Assembly: GCA_958009055.1 (NCBI GenBank)
Contig: OY253653.1
Coordinates: 1 to 64,000 of the forward strand
DNA length: 64,000 bases
Reading direction: 5' to 3'
Source: Choricystis sp. odSpoLacu1
Taxonomy: Eukaryota > Chlorophyta > Trebouxiophyceae
Translations under genes and position numbers: made by a program
Part shown: positions 1 to 8,776 of the stretch, piece by piece
Layout of the letters: each line of letters begins with the position of its first letter
Position numbering within the stretch: position 1 is the first letter of the stretch
Notes under the pieces: model-generated
What the model was told of the DNA's origin: nothing
Databases searched by the model: none
The model's input: only the letters and a program-made list of their open reading frames with translations

Positions 1-520
1 AACCCTAACCCTAACCTAACCCTAACCCTAACCCTAACCCTAACCCTAACCCTAACCCTAACCCTAACCCTAACCCTAACCCTGACCCTAACCCTAACCC
101 TACCCTAACCCTAACCCTACCCTAACCCTACCCTACCCCCTAACCCTACCCCTACCCCTACCCCCTACCCCCTACCCCTACCCCCCCTACCCCCTACCCC
201 TACCCCTACCCCTACCCCTACCCCTAACCCTACCCCTAACCCTAACCCTAACCCTAACCCTAACCCTACCCCTACCCCTACCCCTACCCCTACCCCCTAC
301 CCCTACCCCTACCCCTACCCCTACCCCTACCCCTACCCCTACCCCTACCCCTACCCCTACCCCTACCCCTACCCCTACCCCCCTACCCCTACCCTACCCC
401 TACCCCTAACCCTAACCCCCTAACCCTACCCTAACCTACCCCTAACCCTACCCCTAACCCTAACCCTTACCCTAACCCTAACCCTTACCCTAACCCTGAC
501 CCTCGCCCTCGCCCTCGCCC
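1..520. repeat. Telomere, CCCTAA/TTAGGG type
   Basis: The window opens with near-perfect CCCTAA units. The C-rich strand reads 5' to 3' from position 1, as expected for a left chromosome end, so the G-rich 3' strand would be TTAGGG. Up to about 120 the units are almost uniform. From about 120 to 420 they mix with CCCTA, CCCCTA and CCCCCTA variants, and CCCTAA, CCCTTA and CCCTGA forms return up to about 520. The degenerate inner part is typical of a proximal telomere. TTAGGG rather than the plant TTTAGGG type occurs in some green algae and in other protist lineages. Confidence 0.95.
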
Positions 521-1410
521 TCGCCCACCCTAACCCTGACCCTCGCCCTCGCCCTCGCCCTCGCCCTCGCCCACCCTAACCCTGACCCTGACCTTCGCCC
601 TCGCCCTCGCCCACCCCTAACCCTGACCCTGACCCTCGCCCTCGCCCTCGCCCTCGCCCCTCGCCCTCGCCCTCGCCCTCGCCCTCGCCCTCGCCCTCGC
701 CCTCGCCCTGACCCTCGCCCTGACCCTCGCCCTCGCCCTCGCCCTCGCCCTGACCCTCGCCCTCGCCCTCGCCCTCGCCCACCCTAACCCTGACCCTAAC
801 CCTAACCCTTACCCTAACCCTAACCCTGACCCTCGCCCTCGCCCTCGCCCACCCTAACCCTGACCCTCGCCCTCGCCCTCGCCCTCGCCCTCGCCCACCC
901 TAACCCTGACCCTGACCTTCGCCCTCGCCCTCGCCCACCCTAACCCTGACCCTGACCCTCGCCCTCGCCCTCGCGCCCTCGCCCTCGCCCTCGCCCTCGC
1001 CCTCGCCCTCGCCCTCGCCCTCGCCCTCGCCCTGACCCTCGCCCTGACCCTCGCCCTCGCCCTCGCCCTCGCCCTGACCCTCGCCCTCGCCCTCGCCCTC
1101 GCCCACCCTAACCCTGACCCTCGCCCTCGCCCTCGCCCACCCTAACCCTGACCCTCGCCCTCGCCCTCGCCCACCCTAACCCTGACCCTCGCCCTCGCCC
1201 TCGCCCTCGCCCACCCTAACCCTGACCCTGACCTTCGCCCTCGCCCTCGCCCACCCTAACCCTGACCCTGACCCTCGCCCTCGCCCTCGCCCTCGCCCTC
1301 GCCCACCCTAACCCTGACCCTCGCCCTCGCCCTCGCCCTCGCCCTCGCCCTCGCCCTCGCCCTCGCCCTCGCCCTCGCCCTCGCCCTCGCCCTCGCCCTC
1401 GCCCTCGCCC
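500..1410. repeat. Subtelomeric CCCTCG tandem array
   Basis: Hexamer CCCTCG (GGGCGA on the other strand) runs through this stretch, broken by CCCACC, CCCTAA and CCCTGA units. A larger block is superimposed. A diagnostic string containing GACCCTGACCTTCGCCC appears near 584, 908 and 1228, and the first two blocks (about 484-800 and 808-1120) are near-identical at an offset of 324 bp. Gly-Glu and Arg-Gly reading frames in this stretch are products of the hexamer and are not genes. Confidence 0.92.
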
Positions 1411-1508
1411 TCCGCCCTACCCCTACCCCTACCCCTACCCCTACCCCTACCCCTACCCCTACCCCTAGCCCTACCCCTACCCCTACCCCTACCCCTACCC
1501 CTACCCCT
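1411..1508. repeat. CCCCTA tandem array at the repeat/unique junction
   Basis: About fifteen CCCCTA (TAGGGG) units, with one TAGCCC variant near 1467, form the innermost repeat before unique DNA starts at about 1509. The unit differs by one base from the telomeric hexamer, so this looks like diverged telomeric repeat. The G-rich strand could form quadruplexes. Confidence 0.9.
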
Positions 1509-1842
1509 CAGCGTTCCGTTTCTGTCGCAATCGATGGCGGTTGACTGCGGCACCGGCGTCCTGTATGCGCGCGATTTATTCACAGGGAACGTGTGGGCGT
1601 GCCCACCCGCGTCCACGCCTGGGGCGGCGGGTGCAACTCGAGCGCGGGCTCGTTGGGGGGGGTGGGGGTCCCGGGTTGACGCTGCCTTGATGTGTGCCCG
1701 CTGCCTCGTCCTGTCTGGTGTGTGCCCCCCTGTGTTGACTGGTCGTGCGTGCAAAAAGAAATCATGTGATGTCGGAAAGAAAAGAAAACAGGGAGCGGGG
1801 GTGAGGCAAATTCAGGCAAAAACATTCAGAAAAACAAAACTC
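1509..1842. other. Intergenic, first unique DNA after the telomere
   Basis: This stretch lies between the repeat array and the stop codon of the leftward XPG gene. It probably holds that gene's 3' UTR and terminator. I see no convincing coding exon. The open frames crossing it continue into the CCCTCG repeats or run antisense to XPG. Confidence 0.6.
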
Positions 1843-4800
1843 TCACTTGCGCCCGCGCCCGCGCCCACCACCACCCGCCTTGCCCTTCCCCTTCTTGGCC
1901 GCCGGCTTCTCCGCCGGCGACAGCGCCTCGCTGCCCTCCCCCTGCTTGCGCTTGCCCTTCTTGTCGGGCGGGCTCCCCAGCATCAACTCCTCCGCCCTTC
2001 CGCCCGCAATCCCCGCCACCGCCTTCTGCAACCGCGCCGACTGAAACTTGGCAAACCGTTGGCGGTACGACAGGAAACGGTGCATGGTGGCTTGCTGGGG
2101 GGCGGGGTCGAACGCGTTCTGTAGGGTGTGGGAGGGGGAGGGAAGTGAGACGACGACCCTCTTCCTTTCTTCGGACGCCCCCGCCCTCCATCCACACCTC
2201 TTACCTTCAACGCCGGCTCCAGCAGCGCCATCGCCCGCTCCGCGCTCCACCCGAACACGTGCTCGCACCACTTGCGCAGCTCGTCCGCGGCGGGCGGCAC
2301 CTGCACAAAGCGGGTTGACGACGCGTCGACGCGCGGGTGCAGGTACGCGTCGGCCACCGCGCCACAGGGGAAATCAGGGGGGACGCGCCAGGTGGTGCGG
2401 CCGCCACGGTGGCGCCGCTTGAAGTCGAGAAGGACGGGTGGGTCGGGTTGGGGGGGGTGGCGAAGCCTCCGCTGCACTCCCACGCCCACTCCGCCGCACC
2501 ATCTCCACCAGGCGCTCGTCGGGCGCGTCGAGCCATGCGCGAAACCCGGCCATGCCACCCGCCTGCCGGAACGCATTCAAAATCTCCACCCCATTCACGA
2601 TGCCGACGCCCGCCACCCCAGGCGCATAGTCGCACCCCAACAGCTGGGCCAGGGAGACGAGATCGGCGCGCGAGAGGCCCAGTTCGCGTTGAACGTCATC
2701 CACCACGTACTCCTCCACATACTGTTTTTCTGCGAAGAGGTGGCGGTAGACGCGGCGTCCGCCGAAGAGGAAGACGTCGTTGTCGTCCGTGGCGACGCCG
2801 TCGACGAGGCCGGCGGCGTCCAGGGCGGCGCACTGGGCTTCGGCTTCCGCAGGGGCAATCACAAAAGGCAAACCAAACAAACTCAGCATCTCCTGGACTT
2901 GGGCGTACATCTCGGGGGTGGGCGCATCCCCCGCCGCCCGAGCACGCGCCACATCCCGGCGGGCGGCTCTGGCCTCGGCGGCGGCGGCCTCCATGGCGGC
3001 GTCGAGGTCAAAGGGGGGCAGGGTGGACGGCAGCGCTCCCGTCGCGACCCCACGATCCCACGCGCCCCAGTCGTCATCGCCCGCGGCCAGGGCTTCCGCC
3101 GCGTCCGCCGCAGCCACCATGGCGGCCTCCTCCCGGTCCTCGGGGCGGACGCGGGTGAGGGAGGGTGGGGGGTGGGGCGAGGGTGGGGGTGGGGAGGAGG
3201 GTGGGGGTGGGGAGGAGGGTGGGGGTGGGGAGGAGGGTGGGGGTGGGGAGGAAGGTGGGGGTGGGGAGGAGGGTGGGGGTGGGGAGGAGGCAGGGGGTGG
3301 GGAGGAGGCAGGGGGTGGGGAGGAAGCAGGCACAGGGGACGACGCTGCAGCCGGCGAGACGGCCATGGTGTCGGGCTCAGGCGGTGGTGGCGAGGCGATG
3401 ACGGGAGCAGAGGTTGGTGGCGACGCGACGGCGGGAGCGGAGGGCGGAGGGGACGCGGCGCCGGCGGGCAGCAGAGGCGACGCGGCCGCAGCCGGCGGCG
3501 GGGCAGGCGGGGACGCCGGCCGCAGCCGGGGGCGGCGGCGGCGGGGACGCCACCGCCTCGACCACGACGGGCGAAGCAGCTCCCGCCGCCTTGCCCTCCT
3601 CCACCTCGTCGTCCCCACTCGACAGCTGCACCACATCCTCCTTCTTGGCCTTGACCGGGGTCGGCTCCAGGGAGGCCGCGATGGCGGCCTGCACCTGGGC
3701 GTCTTCATCGGGAATGGTGGCGCCAGCCTCACCCCCCCCACCCTCCTCCTGCTCGTCGCCATCCTTCCAGTCGCCCAGCTTGCGCCCATGCTTGAAGCCG
3801 TGGGACAGGGACCACACTTTCTGGCGTTCCGCCGCCCGGGCGCGCCAGTCGTGCGCGGGGTGGGAGGTCTTGGCATCACCCCCACCACCAACATCCGTCC
3901 ACGCGGCATCCTCCTCGTCACTCGACGATGGCGCCAGCAGGTCGGCCGCCGTCACGCCCTCGGGCAGGCGCACCGAGATGTCCACCGTGGTGGCGTGTGG
4001 CGGCGGGGAGGGTGCGGCCAGCGTGGGATTGGTGTCTTGCTTGACCACGAGCCCGCTGCCGACCCCCGGCGCGGGCGCGCCCAGCGCCATGGCGGCCGCC
4101 GTGGCGGCTGCATCATCCAGGGCGAGTGGAGGTGGCGGTGAAGGCAGGTTGTTCTTGGAGGCGGGGCGGCGGGAGGCGGCAGGCGGCCGTCCACCCCTCT
4201 CCCCTTCCGCCTCCTCCTCACACAACACAAACTTGCGCCCGCTCTCGGCCGCGACGCGGCGCGACGCGCGCGAGTCGCGGGCCGCCCCCCCCGCCCGCAC
4301 CGCGTCCATGCGGCGGCGAAAGGTGGAGGAGCGCAGGTATTCAGTCAGCTGCATCTCGGAGAAGGCGGCGGGCGCAGACGCGGAGGCAGCAGCAAACTTG
4401 CCTCGGTTTGGCCAGGGCGGCCGCCTCGCGCGCGCGCGCCAGCAGCTCCAGCTGGACTGAGGGGTGGCAGCGCGGCCAGGGGCGTCGGCGTCCAGGGAGG
4501 CACCCTTCTGGCAGGAGGAGGGTGGCAGGGCCCAGGCCGCCGTCGGAGGAGGAGTCTGACTCATCACCATCCGACTCCACCACCTGCACAACCTCCTCCC
4601 CCGCCAGCGCCACGGCGGCCGGCTGCATGCTCAACGCGATGGTGGCCGCCAGGGCGGCATCGTTGGAGGTGTCGGGAGGGGTGGCGCCAGGGGCAGCAGC
4701 GGTCGACGGTCCAGCGCCGCCGTCACCCCCACCTCCCGGCGCCAGCACCACCGTCTCCGCGCTGGCGTGCGACGTCAGCGCCGCCTTCCTGAGCTGGGCC

Positions 4801-5397
4801 ATGACCAACCGCCTCGGCGGCGGCCTTGAGCCGGGCGTCCTGCTCGTCGCGGCGGCTGGGGTAGGGAGAGGTGGGGAGAGGGAGAGAGTTGGCTTTCGTT
4901 TTAACAAAAAAACGGCCTCCCCACACACACCACCAACCCACCCTCCCTTCCTATCTCACCTGTGCCTCGCCGCCATCGTTTTCGCCTTCCAGCGCGGGCG
5001 CCGCCCCATCAAACACGAACACGGGTTTCACGCGGTGGTACAGCAACCGGCACGCGCGCCGAAAGAAGCCCACCAGGTGGGCGTTGGGCAGGGGCTCACC
5101 CCCCCGCTCGTCGCGCATGGCTTTGACAAACTGGTGCACCCAGATGTGAGGCGTCTGTAGGTGTGCGGGTGTGGTGGGAAGGGAAGCGTCAATGTCGGCG
5201 CCTGAATTGGGCGCCCCTCCCCCCACCCTCTCCAGGCCTGGGCAACAGGGTGCGACACACAAGCAACTCGCACCGTGCGCTCCCGCACGCACACGCCACA
5301 CAAACTCACCCACAGCGATCCGCTTGCCCGGCCAGCGTCTCGATGTTGACGCGCCGCCCACCGGCTCCACCAGCGACCACAGGCCGGTGACGCCCAT
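1843..5397 (-). CDS. XPG: XPG/Rad2-type structure-specific endonuclease, frame-disrupted
   Basis: The product resembles XPG (ERCC5, yeast Rad2, plant UVH3), the 3' nuclease of nucleotide excision repair. Apparent exons are 5310-5397, 4960-5154, 2205-4855 and 1843-2118. The N domain starts MGVTGLWSLVEPVG and carries FVFDGAAP. A spacer follows with FSEMQLTEYL. The I domain has EAEAQCAALD, ATDDNDVFLFG and LLGCDYAPGV, and then come LLDFKRRH and a Lys-rich tail. The metal-binding acidic residues of the I domain are visible. The reading frame breaks six times: after VDAS at the 5154 acceptor, at the 4855 acceptor, near 4820, near 4410, between 3400 and 3600, and near 2450. Each break needs one base skipped in the same direction. 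About 1,067 residues result if the breaks are ignored, a normal XPG length. It may be a subtelomeric pseudogene or contain sequence errors. Confidence 0.85.
3180..3330. repeat. 18-bp minisatellite inside XPG
   Basis: About eight tandem copies of an 18-base unit, GGTGGGGGTGGGGAGGAG on the plus strand, lie in the variable spacer just before the XPG I domain. In the minus-strand frame each unit encodes Ser-Ser-Pro-Pro-Pro-Pro, or Ala-Ser-Ser-Pro-Pro-Pro in the first three. Being a multiple of three, the repeat can change copy number without breaking the frame. The plus strand is strongly quadruplex-prone. Confidence 0.9.
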
Positions 5398-5671
5398 GGA
5401 GAGCTGGGGGTGTGTGCGCTGCGGTGTGTGGGGCGCGCGCGCCCGCTCGCGGGGCGCGGCGGAGAAGAAAGGGAATGGAGAGTGAAGAGCGCGGGCAGAA
5501 TCTTTGTTTTTCTGCACCACCACCGACCACCCCACCCACCCCCGACAACTGAACAAGAAATAGGGCAGCACACGTCTTCACACACATAGGGAAAGAAAAG
5601 AAAAACAGAGCAGATGAAAAAAAAAGGGGGGAGGGTGGGGGAAACAAAAAAAAACGCACGCGCTTCTTCTC

Positions 5672-6173
5672 TCACTTCCCGCCTTTCTTGCTCAGCCCAA
5701 CCCCCAGCACCCGGCTCAGCTTGTTGAGGATGGCGCCGTTGGGGATGGCTTTGCCAGACTCATACTCTTGAATGATCTGCGGCTTTTCGTTGATCGTCTG
5801 CGCCAGCTGGGCCTGCGTCATCTTCTTGGCCAGGCGGGCCTGCATAATGCGTTTCTTGAGTTCGGTGGACACGCTATGGGTGTGGTTGTGGAGGGGGTGT
5901 GAGTGAGTGTGGGAGGACAGGGTGGGCGCGCAACAACAAACACTCCCCCTTCCTCCCGACTCACCGTTCATGGCTCAACTCCTCCGTCTCGCGGTCCAGC
6001 TTGGCCGCATCCTTGACCGGGCCCGCCGCGCCCGCCCGGTTGGTACCGGCGGTGAACTTTTTGACCGTCTCCACGTTGCCGGTGCGCAGCGCCGCGTTGA
6101 CGGCCCGACTTGGACGTCGCATCTTTTGTCGTGGGCCGCTTCTTGGTCAGCACCACCTGGTTCCAGTCTTGGC
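5672..6173 (-). CDS. MBF1: Multiprotein bridging factor 1 (transcription coactivator), 5' exon not found
   Basis: MBF1 bridges TBP and gene-specific activators and also acts in ribosome-collision surveillance. Two exons are clear, 5965-6173 and 5672-5873, joined through GTGAGT/TAG with the codons reading HER|VSTELKK. The first holds the N-terminal MBF1 motif QDWNQVVLTKK, then VNAALRTGNVETVKKF and KLDRETEELSHE. The second holds the Cro/C1-type helix-turn-helix with AQLAQTINEKPQIIQEYESG and AIPN. One base near 6104-6106 (CCC run) must be skipped between KSG and AVNAAL. The internal exon starts after a CAG at 6174, and no in-frame ATG precedes QDW, so a short first exon further upstream is missing from this call. 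Confidence 0.88.
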
Positions 6174-6865
6174 CTGCATGCAATGTGCATGGTGGCAGGT
6201 GTATGTGGGGAGGTGGAGAGTGCGTGCGAAAAGGGGGACAAGGTCCGGAAGCTGGAGGAAAAAGAGGGGCAGACTGGTCAGCCTCGGCTCACACGCGCGC
6301 ACCTCTGCCCGCCCGCTGGTGTGAGCGTCCAGATTGGAGGCCACATGGCGGGTGTGGGGGGCAGGTTGAGGGCGGGTGGCGACAGGCTCACACACACACA
6401 CACACACACGCGCGCGCTTCGCCCTGCGCATTTGCAACCCCCCGCGGGCGCACCCTCCACCCTCTCCACCACCCACTGTGGTGGTGTGTGTGACGAGCCA
6501 GATGCGTGTGACGCTGCTGCGCGTGGCACGCTCTTATCGCGCACACGCACCTGCGAGAGGGAGACCAGAGAAAAGCGAAGCAAGAGAGTGAGGCCTCAAC
6601 TCTCGCACTCTCGCACTCTCGCTTCTGGCTCGCGGCGCGAGTGCTGCCCCCCCCCGCCCGCGCCTCCAAAGCGCTTGCTTCTCCACCACCGCCACCCAAA
6701 CGGTATCAGGGGCTCACCCACAAACCACCGCCACGCTCGTTCCAAAAACACGGGGGGCCGTTTCTTGCGCGTGCGCCCCCCCGCATCCGGCCCTCGCGCC
6801 ACGTTGGTTGTCTCTCGCGCGCCTCTCTGCTCCCTGACCGCCTCACCCCGCGCCTGGCCACCGCC
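6174..6865. other. Intergenic between divergent MBF1 and permease genes
   Basis: This 690-bp stretch should contain the missing first exon and promoter of MBF1 (leftward) and the promoter of the permease (rightward). It contains a CA/CG dinucleotide tract at about 6388-6417 and short GAGAGTGC-like direct repeats near 6600-6622. I could not fix the MBF1 start: candidate ATGs near 6345 and 6431 do not give an MBF1-like N-terminus in the right phase. Confidence 0.5.
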
Positions 6866-8611
6866 ATGCCGGCACCACACGCTGTCGTGCGGTCCCTGGG
6901 GTCGGGCGCAGGGCCCAGGCGGCCGTGCCGCCCCCCCCCAGCCGTTTGCCCCGGCCCCAGACGCAGGCAAGGCTTTGTTTCAGCCACACGCGCGCCCCTG
7001 GCGCCACAGGGTCTGCCTTGCACCTCCTCCCACCACCGCCGCGGCCGGCCCACCACGCGCATCGCTGCCTCGTCATCGCGGGACGACGACATCACTGTCG
7101 CCGCCCTCACACCCCGCCGCCGGTCACGCTCGCGCTCGCGCACCGACCGCTCCCTCCCCACCACCAACGACATCAAGTCGTCCGACACGTCTGTGCTGGG
7201 GGCCGTGGCCCTCATCATGGGGTCGACTGTTGGGGCAGGCATCCTGGCGCTGCCGTCTGTGACTGCAGCCGCAGGGTTTGCGCCTTCAGCTGCCACACTG
7301 ACTGGTGTGTGGGCCCTGCTGACGGCGGAAGCTCTGCTGCTGGCTGAAGTCAACCTGGCCCTGGTCCAAGAGCGTGATGGTGAGCTGGGTGGCGACAACG
7401 CCTCCCCCTCCTCCCCAACCCCCGTCGTCACGCTGCGTGAAATGGCGGCCGCCACCCTGGGACCCGCGAGCGGCCACTTTGTCTCGGCCGCCTACCTGGC
7501 CCTGTCCTACACCCTCATGGTGGCCTACATCAGCAAAGCGGGCGACTTGATTGGCGGGTCACCCACGCTTGGCGCCACTGCATTCACTGCCGCCATCGGC
7601 GTCACCCTGGCCGCCGGCCCCGCCGCCGTCGACGCCGTCAACCGGGTGGCCACTGGCGGCTTATTAACCCTCTTTGCCACCATCGTGGGAGGGGGCGCCC
7701 TGCACGCTCACTGGCCGGCCCTGGCGGCCGCAGACTGGAGCGCGGCGCCCGCCGCAGTCCCCGTCATTCTGCTCTCCCTCGTTTTCCACGACCTGGTGCC
7801 CGTCGTCGTGGCCCAGCTGCGAGGCGACCCGGTCAAAGTGCGCACCGCACTGTTGGTGGGAGGCGGGCTGCCGCTTGCCATGTTTGTCGCGTGGGATGCT
7901 GTCGCGCTCGCGCTGGCGGGTGATGGTGGCTTGTCCGGCGACCCCCTCGCCGCCCTCGCAGCTTCTGGCGGCCCCGCCCTGGCCACCGCTGTCGCCGCCT
8001 TCTCAGGCCTGGCCCTGGCCACCTCCGCCCTGGGCAACGCGCTCGGGTTGACGGAAACGGTGGCCGCGGAACTGGGCTCCCTGCAAGCCACCACTGCGGG
8101 CGCCGCGACTGCGTCCGCCGACGCAGACGACACGGACGATGACGATGGCGTCACACCAGCCCCCGCCCCCGCCTCCGCCCTGGCTGCCGCCCCCACGCGC
8201 GCTGCCGCGCTCGCGCTCGTGCTCGCCCCCCCCCTCATCGCGGCGGCCGCCCACCCGGGCTCCTTTGTCGCCGCCCTGAACTTGGCTGGCGGCTACGGCA
8301 TGACAGCCCTGTATGGCGTGCTGCCGCCCGTGATGGCGTGGCGGTTGAGGGGGGAGAGGTGGGCGGGAAAAGAGTCGTCCCTCTCCCTCCCAGGCGGCAA
8401 CGCCGCTCTGGCCACCCTGACTGCTGCCGCGGCTGCCGTTGAGCTCGGTCGCCTGCAAGCTGACCTGCTTGGCCGGCACGATGCCGGTCTGGACGCGGCG
8501 GCTGTTGGTGGTGTCGCTGCCACAGTCGCCGCCGTCGAAGCCGCGACCGCCAACGCGGTTGGTGTGGCTGCCGCCATCGGTGACGTGGGGGCCGCCGTCT
8601 TTGGGTTGTGA
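6866..8611 (+). CDS. Tyrosine/tryptophan permease-family transporter, probably plastidial
   Basis: This intronless gene encodes 581 residues. The ATG at 6866 sits in a GCC-rich context, and the first 100 or so residues are Arg/Ser/Pro-rich like a transit peptide (ends near RTDRSLPTTND). The transporter core begins at VLGAVALIMGSTVGAGILA, the glycine-rich first helix of the aromatic amino-acid permease (HAAAP, TyrP/Mtr) family. About ten further hydrophobic helices follow, for example SAAYLALSYTLMVAYISKAG and VILLSLVFHDLVPVVVAQL. Land plants and algae have plastid homologues of this bacterial family, so the likely role is aromatic amino-acid transport across the plastid envelope. An Asp-rich loop lies near residue 430. 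An upstream in-frame extension to 6641 is possible but has no better start. Confidence 0.85.
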   Translation: MPAPHAVVRSLGSGAGPRRPCRPPPAVCPGPRRRQGFVSATRAPLAPQGLPCTSSHHRRGRPTTRIAASSSRDDDITVAALTPRRRSRSRSRTDRSLPTTNDIKSSDTSVLGAVALIMGSTVGAGILALPSVTAAAGFAPSAATLTGVWALLTAEALLLAEVNLALVQERDGELGGDNASPSSPTPVVTLREMAAATLGPASGHFVSAAYLALSYTLMVAYISKAGDLIGGSPTLGATAFTAAIGVTLAAGPAAVDAVNRVATGGLLTLFATIVGGGALHAHWPALAAADWSAAPAAVPVILLSLVFHDLVPVVVAQLRGDPVKVRTALLVGGGLPLAMFVAWDAVALALAGDGGLSGDPLAALAASGGPALATAVAAFSGLALATSALGNALGLTETVAAELGSLQATTAGAATASADADDTDDDDGVTPAPAPASALAAAPTRAAALALVLAPPLIAAAAHPGSFVAALNLAGGYGMTALYGVLPPVMAWRLRGERWAGKESSLSLPGGNAALATLTAAAAAVELGRLQADLLGRHDAGLDAAAVGGVAATVAAVEAATANAVGVAAAIGDVGAAVFGL

Positions 8612-8776
8612 GTAGAGTTCAATACGTCCAGCCTTCTTTTGAGCCATTGTTCATGTGTACCACTGAATTCTTTTCAACGCGCGCTTCGATTGTTTGGTTT
8701 TCGATTGTTTTTTTTTTTGGCTGACTTGTTTTTTCCGTTGTAACAAAACACACGCTGTCCCCACAAACACCCTCAC

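Noticed and set aside
576..1754. Gly-Glu and Arg-Gly rich open frames in the subtelomere
   Set aside because: They are translations of the CCCTCG hexamer, which has no stop codon in several frames. No start context or non-repeat sequence supports a gene.
2272..5160. Long plus-strand frames opposite XPG
   Set aside because: They lie antisense to clear XPG domains and have no recognisable motif. GC-rich codons leave long stop-free frames on the other strand.
4856..5309. Programmed +1 frameshifting in XPG of the Euplotes kind
   Set aside because: No shared slippery or stop-codon heptamer is visible at the six sites, and other genes in the window read normally. Error or decay is simpler, though I kept it as an open alternative.
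6147..6583. VCVCVC-type peptides near 6380-6420
   Set aside because: They are translations of the CA/TG dinucleotide tract.
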